Shown: positions 8,301-15,405, counted from the first letter of the stretch. The stretch is DNA of 23,371 nucleotides from Anaerolineales bacterium UBA2317 (GCA_002345215.1 DDVH01000062.1:1-23371), one strand, 5' to 3'. Program-made: numbers and translations. The notes: generated by a model not told the origin, from the sequence alone.

Positions 8301-8398
8301 GGTGGAAAAGCGATGGGTACAAACCAAATGAGTGCAACAACAAGAATAGCAATAAATACTTTTATGGGGTGAAGAATATTCTCTATAAACTTTTTCAT
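5303..8398 (-). CDS. Large cell-surface protein: OmpL47/Ig-like repeats, TM, coiled coil, lysozyme-like tail
   Basis: A 1031-residue protein. Order: signal anchor about 12-31; Cys-rich segment 58-86 (six Cys); an Ig-like unit 96-190; three clear OmpL47-type repeats at about 209-290, 296-378 and 384-456 (NNWYVS ... SGIASFEINLNNTGW ... FTDGI-IQYRA-DNAGN); a divergent fourth to 554; a Ser/Thr/Asn/Gly linker; a second TM near 641-656; a charged coiled coil 657-735 (KREEEQARQRELDRIAQM); and a C-terminal domain 780-1031. There, IASINIQSKG, HLGYAQLS and MIAMAQNGPGF recall soluble-transglycosylase motifs, but Gln stands where catalytic Glu is expected. The start at 8398 is chosen because GAGGG lies 8 nt upstream and a promoter at 8434-8462 places transcription start near 8427, after the upstream in-frame start at 8431. 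Residues 201-209 look like an in-frame repeat insertion. Confidence 0.82.
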   Translation of the reverse strand: MKKFIENILHPIKVFIAILVVALIWFVPIAFPPNTAEQTPLQQSLPVLKLFASSADACPFACVKCTAWDPDAWPKNCLEYVCLADCEEELPPPTQPPTISHVLTCTSNGNNGWCKGNLSLDLTASDPQNAQVIISGTINGIPFVCPTGNKTCSVPLNDGQGNITYRVDSSTGLSDSDTTTYKKDSTTPQINGNVTGANGLNPSTGSGQSNWYVSLAILSASSTDTTSGISTFEMNLNNTGWVTYAETTFTDGINTIQYRATDNAGNVTETAIQEIKVDTVTPVIDISTTGTLGLNNWYVSNVTMNANSSDVTSGIASFEINLNNTGWTTFDLQPVTFTDGIHSIQYRAIDNAGNTYTTTLQEIKIDTTTPSLSLSTIGTKGQNDWYTSQTSVTPIATDVDSGIASIEYKLNNGSFNLYTSPLQFTDGINNYQFQITDNAGNITTTPSITLKVDTIAPVVDMDDEIDLGDTLYYALQDNGSGLWINRTVIEDEDEKYKKVVWLEEISGYKIESDILWDGKFADKTSAPVGEYFITLKIADQAGNETFRTAIVNVNPLSFLQVIPPFTPPTTNEEGTNQLDNQPTSELTFGNENNGNSSNETSSTNVGGETVFANTIAQAGTLTSFTSGNENTSTPITNTDILWGAMATAIVGATLAEWQRKREEEQARQRELDRIAQMEKNARKREEQARLDYLNAAYQAKLDREKEKQIAVSAARWNGIAKIEEAKQEAKKIASQNTFNHLMNEHKSQTGVYVSKPNTSGSKPLLKPVTQEENPFAGLSASGGSVTKTVGETLLTNAEKLGLDYSPEMLTYMIASINIQSKGSNTTQDGDNAHLGYAQLSRNELDTPYGEGFDCKNGECRGYGLGLPGRNPYDNDTAVLGMNNRIQQVLDKAENLGEKNDIVLTSTDEYIMIAMAQNGPGFDLNDIQIVMNPTNGFIQDGTINWEAYFDSKQISYNNKLDSSSWFNPNDWQFLVNNIRTGGADYDTKFMLEEFYDETSQLEEKGYALPEDLEAERVEELINRPLTGTEGGQ
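7773..7796 (-). repeat. Dispersed repeat (CCCTTCGACAGGCTCAGGACA type) inside a coding sequence
   Basis: Read on the minus strand this is CCTTCGACAGGCTCAGGACA plus short flanks, a string I know as a common intergenic repeat in environmental bacterial genomes (memory, not searched). Here it is in frame in the OmpL47 protein, encoding PSTGSGQ. The two following homologous repeats lack these ~9 residues. Confidence 0.65.
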
Positions 8399-8433
8399 GC
8401 AACTTTCCCTCTTTGAGGTAAAAATTTTCAAAC

Positions 8434-8462
8434 ATTGTAAGGACGAATCTTTTTATGAGCAA
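8434..8462 (-). promoter_or_regulatory. Sigma70-type promoter of the surface-protein operon
   Basis: On the minus strand, TTGCTC (8462-8457), a 17-nt spacer and TACAAT (8439-8434). The expected start of transcription is near 8427, giving a ~29-nt leader before the ATG at 8398 that includes the GAGGG ribosome-binding site. Confidence 0.65.
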
Positions 8463-8520
8463 TGTCTTTTGTATACAAGTTTGTTAGGTGTGGTTTACAG
8501 AATTGTTTGGCAAGTAGTTT

Positions 8521-8536
8521 TATAATCAAAAATATG
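8521..8536 (+). promoter_or_regulatory. -10 element directly before the NicO-fusion start (likely leaderless)
   Basis: TATAAT at 8521-8526 is followed by 7 nt and the ATG at 8534. No Shine-Dalgarno sequence is present and no good -35 lies at normal spacing. The -10 context TATAATCA is identical to that before the permease gene at 983. Confidence 0.55.
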
Positions 8537-11026
8537 AAAATAAAAATTTATTTCCTGCTTACCATCATTTTTTTGATTCCTCTTCGCACAGTCCAAGCCC
8601 ACCCAGCGGATTTGTTCGCACACAACATTCGCATCAACATCCATCAAAACGAATTGAAAATAGATTGGGAAATTAAGCCAGGTCCATTGTTGATTAACTT
8701 CTTATGGAGTCAAATGGACACTGACCAAAATGGCTCGCTTGATGAAAATGAATCTGAAGCGTGGGCAAATTCGTACGCTTCGTTGCTCACAGGCACACTT
8801 GAAGATAAACCTTTTCCTTTAGAACTTGAATCATTTCGATTCCCGACAGACTTAAACAAATTTCAATCAGGCGAAGAGACGATTCATTTTTATTTCTCTG
8901 CCGAATGGAATCAAAACGCGAACAACGCCCAACGTTTGGTGATTCAAAATGATATGGAAATCACCAAATCCATTAATTGGTTTTATATCACAGCAGAAGA
9001 AAATACTGCCTTTTTATTTCCATCACAAAAGAGTCATGTTCTAACCATAGACATGATACGTGATAGCAGTCTCATATCAGACCAATCACAACTCATTAAA
9101 ACATGGGATAGCGGCACACCAGCCTTGCCATTGGGTCAAAGAAAAGATGTCGTCACCGAAACTGCTGAAGAGCTTGTGCCTGAGTTACAAGAAAGAAGTC
9201 CGCAAGAAATTTTGTTGGATTTAGTTCGTAATGAAGAATTATCTTTTCTATTTTATATCGCCGCATTATTTATCGCCTTAGCACTCGGCGCGTTACATGC
9301 ACTCACACCGGGTCACGGCAAAACTGTCGTCGCCGCATATCTTGTCGGTTCGCGTGGCACATCATTTCATGCCATTGTGTTAGGCGCAGTCGTCACACTC
9401 ACGCATACAGGTTCAGTATTTTTGCTGGGCATCTTTACACTCGCTGCATCGCAATATATTTTGCCAACCACCATTATTCCATTTCTTGAAATTCTTTCAG
9501 GTCTTTTGATTCTCGGTTTAGGATTTTATTTGTTATGGCAACGAATTCAAGTTTGGCGAAAACCATTTGCTCCCGGCGGTGAGGTTAAAAGAAATTTTTC
9601 TTTATCACCAACTTCAAATAAAAAAATATCAAGCAATATAAAAATTCAAAAAACAAATACACATCTTCATCATCATGGAGATGGCAAACTTCATTCGCAC
9701 GATGTTCCCGAAACGATTACATGGCGTTCATTAATTGCACTCGGCATTAGTGGCGGTCTCGTGCCATGTCCCGATGCAATTGCGATTCTTCTCGTTGCCG
9801 TTGCTATCAATCGCATTTTTCTTGGATTAACTTTAATCCTATCTTTTAGTTTGGGATTAGCAATTGTTTTGATTGTGATTGGCTTATTGATGGTGAACAG
9901 TCGCCGCATATTTGACCGCATCGGATTCTTAGACCGCTTCGCTACTACCCTGCCAGTTGTTTCAACAGTGATAGTTTTATTCTTAGGTGCAGCATTGACG
10001 TGGGCGGCTGTCGTTCGGGCGAGAGATAATGTTGGGTTTACAGTACCAGTTCAAACGTCAATTGATGAGGCGCAAATTTTGTATCTGGTAGAAAATGAAA
10101 ATCGAGTCAAAGAATTATTCATCACAGATTATGCAAATAATTCATCTCAATTGATTTCAAATGAAAACGTGGTTGAGTTTGCTGTTGCGCCGAATCAAAA
10201 TGATGTTGCTTATGTGATTCAAAACAGCAATATCCAAAATGAAATTTGGTTGATGAATCTTGAAAGCCAAGAAAATAAAAGAATATCTGCTTGCGAAAAC
10301 GCGACTTGTTCTGGAATGGTTTGGTCGCCCGATGGAAATAAAATTATTTACGAACACATCGGCAATGATGGCAACTTGAGCGGCTTTTCAACTTTATGGT
10401 GGATTGATATTTTAAGTGGCGAAGAAGGTCCCGTATTTCAAGAATCACAATTGCCCGGTGGTAATGCGCGTTGGTCATCGAATGGTGAATGGTTAAGTTA
10501 TGCAACACCGGAAGGCATTCGTTTATATAATTTTGAAAATGGCGAAACACGTTTGATAGAAAATATTTTAGGCGGTGCAGTGATGTGGTCGCCGAACAGC
10601 AAAACAATTTTATTGCGTGACGTTGTCATTCGTCACGAACAATTTGTGACTCAATTATTTTTATATGAAATTGAAAGCGAAAAAATATACAATTTGAATC
10701 CAGATGATGCTATGGAAAATATTTTGGTGGCATGGTCTCCAAACGGAGAAATGATTGCAGTTGTCCGTAGAGATTTATCCATCCCGCGTGGTGACCAAAT
10801 TTGGTTAATGAACGCCGATGGCAGTGACGCACAAATGATTACGAATGACCCCGATGTTTTACACGCCAGTTTGAATTGGTCGCCTGATGGAAAATATTTG
10901 CTCTATGAAATTTATGCTTTGGATGTTTTCCCATTTGAATCTGAATTACGAATTTTGGAAATTGAAAGTTTGGAAGTGCAAGCATTGGAAATTAAAGGGT
11001 TTAATCCGCAGTGGGTGTGGAAGTAA
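8534..11026 (+). CDS. NicO/RcnA-type nickel/cobalt transporter fused to a C-terminal six-bladed propeller
   Basis: 830 residues. Signal peptide 1-22 (cut before HPADLF); an extracytoplasmic domain 23-235 that includes a textbook EF-hand loop at 62-73 (DTDQNGSLDENE); then about six TM helices (240-495). Family motifs are GALHALTPGHGKT (about 252-264) and ISGGLVPCPDA, with a His-rich cytosolic loop near 376-390 (HLHHHGDGKLHSHD), typical of NicO/RcnA nickel-cobalt carriers. Residues 506-830 form six TolB/PD40 blades (VWSPDGNKIIYEH, RWSSNGEWLSYAT, MWSPNSKTILLRD, AWSPNGEMIAVVR, NWSPDGKYLLYEI) ending NPQWVWK. Cys587 and Cys592 (CENATC) match the pair in the 2731-4092 propeller. With an outside N-terminal domain and an even helix count, the propeller should lie outside the cell. 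The ATG at 8534 is preferred over an earlier in-frame start at 8462 because the signal peptide begins here. Direction and metal are inferred. Confidence 0.87.
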   Translation: MKIKIYFLLTIIFLIPLRTVQAHPADLFAHNIRINIHQNELKIDWEIKPGPLLINFLWSQMDTDQNGSLDENESEAWANSYASLLTGTLEDKPFPLELESFRFPTDLNKFQSGEETIHFYFSAEWNQNANNAQRLVIQNDMEITKSINWFYITAEENTAFLFPSQKSHVLTIDMIRDSSLISDQSQLIKTWDSGTPALPLGQRKDVVTETAEELVPELQERSPQEILLDLVRNEELSFLFYIAALFIALALGALHALTPGHGKTVVAAYLVGSRGTSFHAIVLGAVVTLTHTGSVFLLGIFTLAASQYILPTTIIPFLEILSGLLILGLGFYLLWQRIQVWRKPFAPGGEVKRNFSLSPTSNKKISSNIKIQKTNTHLHHHGDGKLHSHDVPETITWRSLIALGISGGLVPCPDAIAILLVAVAINRIFLGLTLILSFSLGLAIVLIVIGLLMVNSRRIFDRIGFLDRFATTLPVVSTVIVLFLGAALTWAAVVRARDNVGFTVPVQTSIDEAQILYLVENENRVKELFITDYANNSSQLISNENVVEFAVAPNQNDVAYVIQNSNIQNEIWLMNLESQENKRISACENATCSGMVWSPDGNKIIYEHIGNDGNLSGFSTLWWIDILSGEEGPVFQESQLPGGNARWSSNGEWLSYATPEGIRLYNFENGETRLIENILGGAVMWSPNSKTILLRDVVIRHEQFVTQLFLYEIESEKIYNLNPDDAMENILVAWSPNGEMIAVVRRDLSIPRGDQIWLMNADGSDAQMITNDPDVLHASLNWSPDGKYLLYEIYALDVFPFESELRILEIESLEVQALEIKGFNPQWVWK

Positions 11027-11029
11027 CAC

Positions 11030-11048
11030 AAAAGTGACAGTCACTTTT
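11030..11048. terminator. Bidirectional terminator between convergent genes
   Basis: AAAAGTG, loop ACAGT, CACTTTT, then TTA. The symmetric A/T flanks suit both the transporter gene (+) ending at 11026 and the unknown gene (-) ending at 11072. Confidence 0.7.
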
Positions 11049-11071
11049 TATTGAACTTTTTATATGCCTAA

Positions 11072-12085
11072 TTAAAAACTTGCTGGCTTAATAAAATCTG
11101 CAAAAGCTGAAAGGATTTTTGCGGTTTTGTGAAAACATTCTGCTAATTCTTCATTTGATAAAGGTTCTATGCTTGCATCTTTGCTAGCATGACGCCTGTG
11201 ACTAGCATTTGCTCTACGAGTTACATAGTCAACATCATTTTTATCAATATTGAGCAATTCTCTCATCAGCTCTTCTTTTCCTTTATTCTTATTCTGTTTT
11301 GCCAATATGGCGAAGTGGTTTTCAATTGATTCTATAGATCTTGATAGAAATATAAGTGCATGCTCAGGATATTGAAGTGCTTGATGAAAATCACTTAACG
11401 CAAGGTCAAAATATGGGCTTAATTCCATGAATGACAATGCTGAAAAAGCTAATTGAATATCAGAGTCTGATATATTCTTTGTATTTGTATTTTCACTAAG
11501 CGTAAAACCAACAGACTTAAATTTATTTTCATTCCCTCCTAATGGAACTTCAACCCAATTAGCAAATTCAACTTGTAAGGAAATTTGAGTAAGTGGTGCC
11601 TGTGCGTGAATTATTCTATTAACAAATCTTAGTACTGCTTGATTAATAATTTCAAATTGTTTCGGGTCTCCCTCTGTTAATACTGCAATTCCATTATCTC
11701 GTATTAACAAATTTGTACCCCAGCGATAAAGCTTAATATCTAAGTTCTTACAAACATCAGCTGGTTTAATATTACCTATAAAAGTAAAACTAGACCAATT
11801 CCATGCAAGAAAAGATTCATTAATCCATCCCGTTAATATTTCATCAGAGACCTTAAAGTAGATAATCTGATTACCGTTATGTTCAATGACTTCTTTACCT
11901 AAAATACTTACTTTTGTACCATGAGGTATTTTTCCAACAACTTCGTTATTTAACCTATGTCTTTCACCAGCATTTTCTAAAACATGAGCATCTTCTATTA
12001 CAACATCACCTAATGCAAATGAGTCGTCCCAATCTTCTCTACAATTAATCCAAGCATGCTTTGGAAGGTTTTCATAATCAGACAT
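11072..12085 (-). CDS. Unknown protein with SH3-like segment and possible HEPN-like C-terminal domain
   Basis: A 337-residue protein without signal peptide or membrane helix, so cytoplasmic. Residues about 48-95 (GKIPHGTKVSILGKE, YFKVSDE, GWINESFLAW) look like an SH3-type barrel. The C-terminal ~115 residues are helical: HALIFLSRSIESIENHFAIL, then DYVTRRANASHRRH, then a helix through AKILSAFADFI. Arg291-Ala-Asn-Ala-Ser-His296 fits the RX4-6H motif of HEPN RNases and sits before the last helix, as in that fold. This is a weak, structure-based guess. It lies 25 nt downstream of lipA in the same direction but looks unrelated in function and appears A/T-richer than its neighbours, so it may be an acquired cargo gene. 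No clear ribosome-binding site is seen near the ATG. Function unknown. Confidence 0.72.
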   Translation of the reverse strand: MSDYENLPKHAWINCREDWDDSFALGDVVIEDAHVLENAGERHRLNNEVVGKIPHGTKVSILGKEVIEHNGNQIIYFKVSDEILTGWINESFLAWNWSSFTFIGNIKPADVCKNLDIKLYRWGTNLLIRDNGIAVLTEGDPKQFEIINQAVLRFVNRIIHAQAPLTQISLQVEFANWVEVPLGGNENKFKSVGFTLSENTNTKNISDSDIQLAFSALSFMELSPYFDLALSDFHQALQYPEHALIFLSRSIESIENHFAILAKQNKNKGKEELMRELLNIDKNDVDYVTRRANASHRRHASKDASIEPLSNEELAECFHKTAKILSAFADFIKPASF

Positions 12086-12110
12086 AAAATGTTTCTATTA
12101 TTCCCAATTA

Positions 12111-13055
12111 CTATTTACCAACTTGCTCCCCATACAATTTCCGATGCACAACACTCAATGCTCTCACCTGTTCCGCCGCGTGATATGAAGACCTCACCAG
12201 CGGATTTGACTCTACCCATTGGAAACCAATTTCTTTTCCGTAATCTCGTAATTCAGCAAATTCTTCCATGGTGTAATAACGGTCAATGGGCATGTGTTTT
12301 TTGCTGGGTTGCAAGTATTGACCAATCGTCAAAATATCTACGCCCCAACTGCGTTGGTCACGCATTACGGCTTTAACTTCATCCATCGTTTCACCGAGTC
12401 CAAGCATAATGCCTGATTTTGTCAAAACTTCAGGGTCAAGTTTTTTTGCATTCGATAAAGTTTTTGCCGCCCAATCATAATTATCTTGTGGTTGTACCGT
12501 TTTGAATAAACGTGGCACAGTTTCCACATTGTGATTCAAAATTTCAGGGCGAGCATCCATTACAATTTTCAATGCTTCAATACTGCCTTTGAAATCTGGA
12601 ATCAACACTTCAACTGAACAACCATGCTGTAATTCTCGAATTCTGCGAATCACCATCGCGAAAATCGGCGCACCGCCATCTTTTCTTTCATCACGATTCA
12701 CAGATGTAATCACAGCATGATTCAAATTCATTGACTTTACTGCTTGTGCAACACGTTCGGCTTCGCCCCAATCCATCAAGGTTGGTTTACCATGTTTGAT
12801 GTCACAAAATGCACACGTGCGCGTACAAACATCACCGAGCATTAAAAATGTTGCCGTTCCGCTTCCCCAACATTCACCCAAATTCGGGCACATGGCTTCT
12901 TCACAAACCGTATGCAAAGATTTCGAGCGCATTAAATTTTGAATGCGTTCATAATTTTCACCAGCAGGCGCGCGCACTTTAATCCACTCGGGGCGGCGTA
13001 AGGGGCGCACATCTGTTGCGGGTATGATTCTGTCTCGGGTTGGTGTAGCAGGCAT
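12111..13055 (-). CDS. lipA: Lipoyl synthase
   Basis: Radical-SAM lipoyl synthase, 314 residues, the normal family length. It inserts two sulfur atoms into the octanoyl chain carried by lipoyl domains of 2-oxoacid dehydrogenases and the glycine cleavage H protein. Both iron-sulfur clusters are accounted for: Cys51, Cys56 and Cys62 (CEEAMCPNLGEC) bind the auxiliary, sacrificial cluster, and Cys77, Cys81 and Cys84 (CTRTCAFC) bind the radical-SAM cluster. The C-terminal RSSYHA segment supplies the serine ligand of the auxiliary cluster. The substrate-loop sequence is SVNRDERKDGGA, a variant of the common SVDRDDLPDGGA. AAAGGA lies 5 nt before the ATG. No lipB or lipoate ligase is in the window. 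It follows the NfeD gene by 49 nt containing a palindrome, so it may be either co-transcribed or separate. Confidence 0.98.
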   Translation of the reverse strand: MPATPTRDRIIPATDVRPLRRPEWIKVRAPAGENYERIQNLMRSKSLHTVCEEAMCPNLGECWGSGTATFLMLGDVCTRTCAFCDIKHGKPTLMDWGEAERVAQAVKSMNLNHAVITSVNRDERKDGGAPIFAMVIRRIRELQHGCSVEVLIPDFKGSIEALKIVMDARPEILNHNVETVPRLFKTVQPQDNYDWAAKTLSNAKKLDPEVLTKSGIMLGLGETMDEVKAVMRDQRSWGVDILTIGQYLQPSKKHMPIDRYYTMEEFAELRDYGKEIGFQWVESNPLVRSSYHAAEQVRALSVVHRKLYGEQVGK

Positions 13056-13074
13056 AAGGTCCTTTTGAAGCGAA

Positions 13075-13093
13075 GGGCGAGATGACCTCGCCC
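13075..13093. repeat. GGGCGAG/CTCGCCC palindromic repeat, possible terminator of the NfeD gene
   Basis: GGGCGAG, loop ATGAC, CTCGCCC, continuing CCTAC. This is one half of the widespread 'TAGGGGCGAGGT...CTCGCCC' intergenic repeat (from memory). It sits between the NfeD stop (13105) and the lipA start (13055); no T-run follows on the minus strand. Confidence 0.6.
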
Positions 13094-13104
13094 CTACGGA
13101 AATC

Positions 13105-14409
13105 TTATTTCTTTTTTACAATTAATCTCAATCCACGAACTTCGACGACTTCAATCAAATCGCCCTTACTGATTGATTCTGAATCTTTTAATTTGGATGC
13201 ACTCCATAATTCTGATTCAACTTGCACTTGCCCCGCTTCTTTTACTGACGTTTTAGCGGTTCCTGTTTTCCCAATCAGACTCTCACTTCCAGTTTGTATC
13301 GCATTTCGTAAAGCGCGTAAAGCGAAAACTAAAACTGCGAAGAAAAGTAAACCGATGAAAATTCCTGTTCCCACAACTAATGGAACAGATACACGTTGAA
13401 ACTCCGGCGTGCCGGGTGAATTAAATAAAACCAATGCACCCACAATAAATGATGCAACACCAGCAGTGGTTAACGCGCCATGCGTGGCGGCTTTGATATC
13501 TAAAATAAATAAAACAAACGCGATGATTAAGAAAATAATCCCAAACCAGTTGATGGGTAAAACACCCAAACCGTATGTTGCTAGGGTTAAACAAACTGCA
13601 CCAATAAAGCCTGCAACCCAACCACCCGGTGTTGAGATTTCAATGAGGATGGCTTGCACACCAATGGCTAATAAAAGAAATGAAATGTTTGGGTCTGTGA
13701 GTAACAGCAAGAGTGCTTCAATAAAACTCATGTTCACTGCTTGCGTTTGAATATCTTCTGTTTTTAGAGTTCTTTCGCCAGTAGGCATTTGCACTGTGAA
13801 GCCATTTAATGCTTGTAAGAGGTCTTCTGTATCATCAGCAATAAAATCAATTAGATTAACTTCTAAGGCTTCATCAGCAGTGACAGCAATGGCATCATCA
13901 ATCATAGACTCTGCTAATGTCAATGCTTCTTCACCACGTGGGGTTACATACGGGCGAATGGATGCTTTGATAATCTCTTTGGCTTTGGTATCTGCTGTGC
14001 TATTTAAGTTTTCACCTGTGCTGGTAATTGGGCTTGCCGCACCAATGGATGTTTCTGGAGCCATAGCAGAAGCATGACCTGCTAGTGTAATCATTGCGCC
14101 CGCACTGCCTGCAATTGCATTGCGAGGGGAAACATATACAACTACAGGGACTTCACTTGCACGCATAGCAGAAATAATTTCAAGGGTTGTATCTACTGCA
14201 CCGCCCGGTGTATTTAATTCGATAATTAAGACTTCGGCATCCACTCGCTCTGCTCGTTCAATTCCGCGTTTGATGTATTCCAACATGGGCGGCATGATGG
14301 GTCCATCAGCGGTGAGGACGACGGCAGTGGAACTGTTTCCCTGTGCAAAAACAGGCGCAACGAAAGTCAGAAGCGTGAATGTAATCAGAAGAATGCGTAC
14401 GGTTTTCAT
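13105..14409 (-). CDS. NfeD-family ClpP-class membrane serine protease
   Basis: A 434-residue protein of the long NfeD (NfeD1b) type. Signal peptide 1-22; ClpP-like protease domain about 28-225 with ELNTPGG and the catalytic-serine segment SPRNAIAGSAGAM (Ser102); the catalytic lysine is probably Lys142 or Lys144, about 40 residues later, as in the archaeal enzyme of this family. Then four to five TM helices (about 230-370) and a C-terminal OB-fold NfeD domain (SLIGKTGTAKTSV ... KGDLIEVVEVRGLRLIVKK). The family is associated with stomatin/flotillin partners and cleaves hydrophobic stretches; no stomatin gene is in view. The ATG at 14409 is chosen over a TTG two codons upstream. TATAAT ends 8 nt before this ATG with no ribosome-binding site, suggesting a leaderless transcript. 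Confidence 0.92.
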   Translation of the reverse strand: MKTVRILLITFTLLTFVAPVFAQGNSSTAVVLTADGPIMPPMLEYIKRGIERAERVDAEVLIIELNTPGGAVDTTLEIISAMRASEVPVVVYVSPRNAIAGSAGAMITLAGHASAMAPETSIGAASPITSTGENLNSTADTKAKEIIKASIRPYVTPRGEEALTLAESMIDDAIAVTADEALEVNLIDFIADDTEDLLQALNGFTVQMPTGERTLKTEDIQTQAVNMSFIEALLLLLTDPNISFLLLAIGVQAILIEISTPGGWVAGFIGAVCLTLATYGLGVLPINWFGIIFLIIAFVLFILDIKAATHGALTTAGVASFIVGALVLFNSPGTPEFQRVSVPLVVGTGIFIGLLFFAVLVFALRALRNAIQTGSESLIGKTGTAKTSVKEAGQVQVESELWSASKLKDSESISKGDLIEVVEVRGLRLIVKKK

Positions 14410-14423
14410 TGTCAAAGATTATA
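14407..14423 (-). promoter_or_regulatory. -10 element directly before the NfeD start (likely leaderless)
   Basis: On the minus strand TATAAT (14423-14418), 8 nt (CTTTGACA), then ATG (14409-14407). No Shine-Dalgarno sequence and no -35 match at 16-19 nt, a region overlapping the hairpin at 14439-14480. Confidence 0.55.
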
Positions 14424-14438
14424 ACCTTAATAAATTAA

Positions 14439-14480
14439 GCCACAGATCTATTTAAGTTTTTTCTCAAATAGCTCTGTGGC
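14439..14480 (-). terminator. Hairpin after the TauE/SafE gene (CCACAGAG-type palindrome)
   Basis: Arms 14439-14453 (GCCACAGATCTATTT) and 14466-14480 pair at 14 of 15 positions with a 12-nt loop. It begins 22 nt past the permease stop on the minus strand; the run after the stem (TTAATTTATT) is only weakly T-rich. It also belongs by sequence to the small-palindrome class. Confidence 0.6.
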
Positions 14481-14501
14481 AAATCATTTGTAATATTTTA
14501 G

Positions 14502-15263
14502 TTAAGCGCCTTGAAGTGTTAGGTATATGGTTCTTATGCTCAACAAAATAATGACGGTTCCTACAATTATCATCAAAGTTTTTGCTGGCAACTTTTGAGC
14601 AAGCTTTGCAGCAATTGGAGCGGCAATGGCTCCACCGATTAACAATCCCAAAATAATTTGCCAGTATTCGCCAAAACCCAATGCGATGATAAACAAAATA
14701 GATTGACCCAGTGCCACAAAAAATTCTGTGAAGTTAACTGAACCAATAGTGGTCAATGGATGTTTTCCGCGCGCAACCAATGTAGAAGTGACAACAGGTC
14801 CCCAACCGCCACCACCAACGGCATCACAAAATCCGCCGATTAAACCGAGAATGCTAATGCGAGGTCCATGATATTCATCAGGTTTTTTGCGTGGAATCAT
14901 AGTGAAGGCTTTATAAATAATCACACCACCCATGATTAAGAGATATACCGCGATATATGGTTTGATGATATCTCCATCAATTGAAGTTAAGACATACGCC
15001 CCAATAATTCCACCAATTACACCGGGGATAAGCAAACGACGCACAAGTTTCCAATTCACATTACCAAGTTTCCAGTGAGAAAAGCCAGAGATTCCAGTTG
15101 TCACCACTTCTGCCATGTGTACACTGGCAGATGCCGCCGCAGGCGGAATGCCTAAACTTAATAAAAATGTATTGGAACTAACGCCATACGCCATACCCAA
15201 TGCGCCGTCTATCATTTGTGCTAAAAACCCCACAACAATAAACAGAATAATGTTTGTTTCCAT
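14502..15263 (-). CDS. TauE/SafE (COG0730) family membrane permease
   Basis: A 253-residue integral membrane protein with about eight helices, the usual length for the family. N-terminal VGFLAQMIDGALGMAYG is the first family half-motif; GLIGGFCDAVGGGGWGPVVTS is the second, pseudo-symmetric one. HMAEVVTTGISGFSHWKLGNV lies between. Members move small anions such as sulfite, sulfoacetate or thiosulfate across the inner membrane; the substrate here cannot be read from sequence. AAGGG lies 8 nt before the ATG. It is downstream of pstB on the same strand, but a terminator at 15380-15405 and 145 nt separate them, so it is probably independent of the phosphate operon. Confidence 0.92.
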   Translation of the reverse strand: METNIILFIVVGFLAQMIDGALGMAYGVSSNTFLLSLGIPPAAASASVHMAEVVTTGISGFSHWKLGNVNWKLVRRLLIPGVIGGIIGAYVLTSIDGDIIKPYIAVYLLIMGGVIIYKAFTMIPRKKPDEYHGPRISILGLIGGFCDAVGGGGWGPVVTSTLVARGKHPLTTIGSVNFTEFFVALGQSILFIIALGFGEYWQIILGLLIGGAIAAPIAAKLAQKLPAKTLMIIVGTVIILLSIRTIYLTLQGA

Positions 15264-15379
15264 GAAAGTGCCCTTCTCAAATTAAGAGTCCGATTTGCAC
15301 GATACAGTCAATTTCGGGAAGAACACAAATGTGTTCAACAAGGTAATTATACCTGTTATGAAAAATATGACTTTAATTC

Positions 15380-15405
15380 AAAAGACAGCTCTTAGGCTGT
15401 CTTTT
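15380..15405 (-). terminator. Terminator of the pst operon
   Basis: Perfect 10-bp stem AAAAGACAGC, loop TCTTAG, GCTGTCTTTT, only 4 nt past the pstB stop on the minus strand. The A/T ends make it usable in both directions. Confidence 0.85.

Noticed and set aside
8175..8372. Open frame opposite the N terminus of the OmpL47 protein
   Set aside because: It is a composition shadow of the real gene, without domain or start signal.
8399..8431. Earlier in-frame start for the OmpL47-repeat protein
   Set aside because: The promoter at 8434-8462 places the transcript start at about 8427, so a start codon at 8431 would not be transcribed; 8398 has a ribosome-binding site.
8462..8533. Earlier in-frame start for the NicO fusion
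   Set aside because: It would put 24 residues before a normal signal peptide and overlaps the divergent promoter.
12098..12120. CCCAATTACTATTTACC stretch at the lipA 3' end as a dispersed repeat
   Set aside because: It vaguely resembles the 'aattac' repeats but is too short and partly coding (the lipA stop), so chance cannot be excluded.
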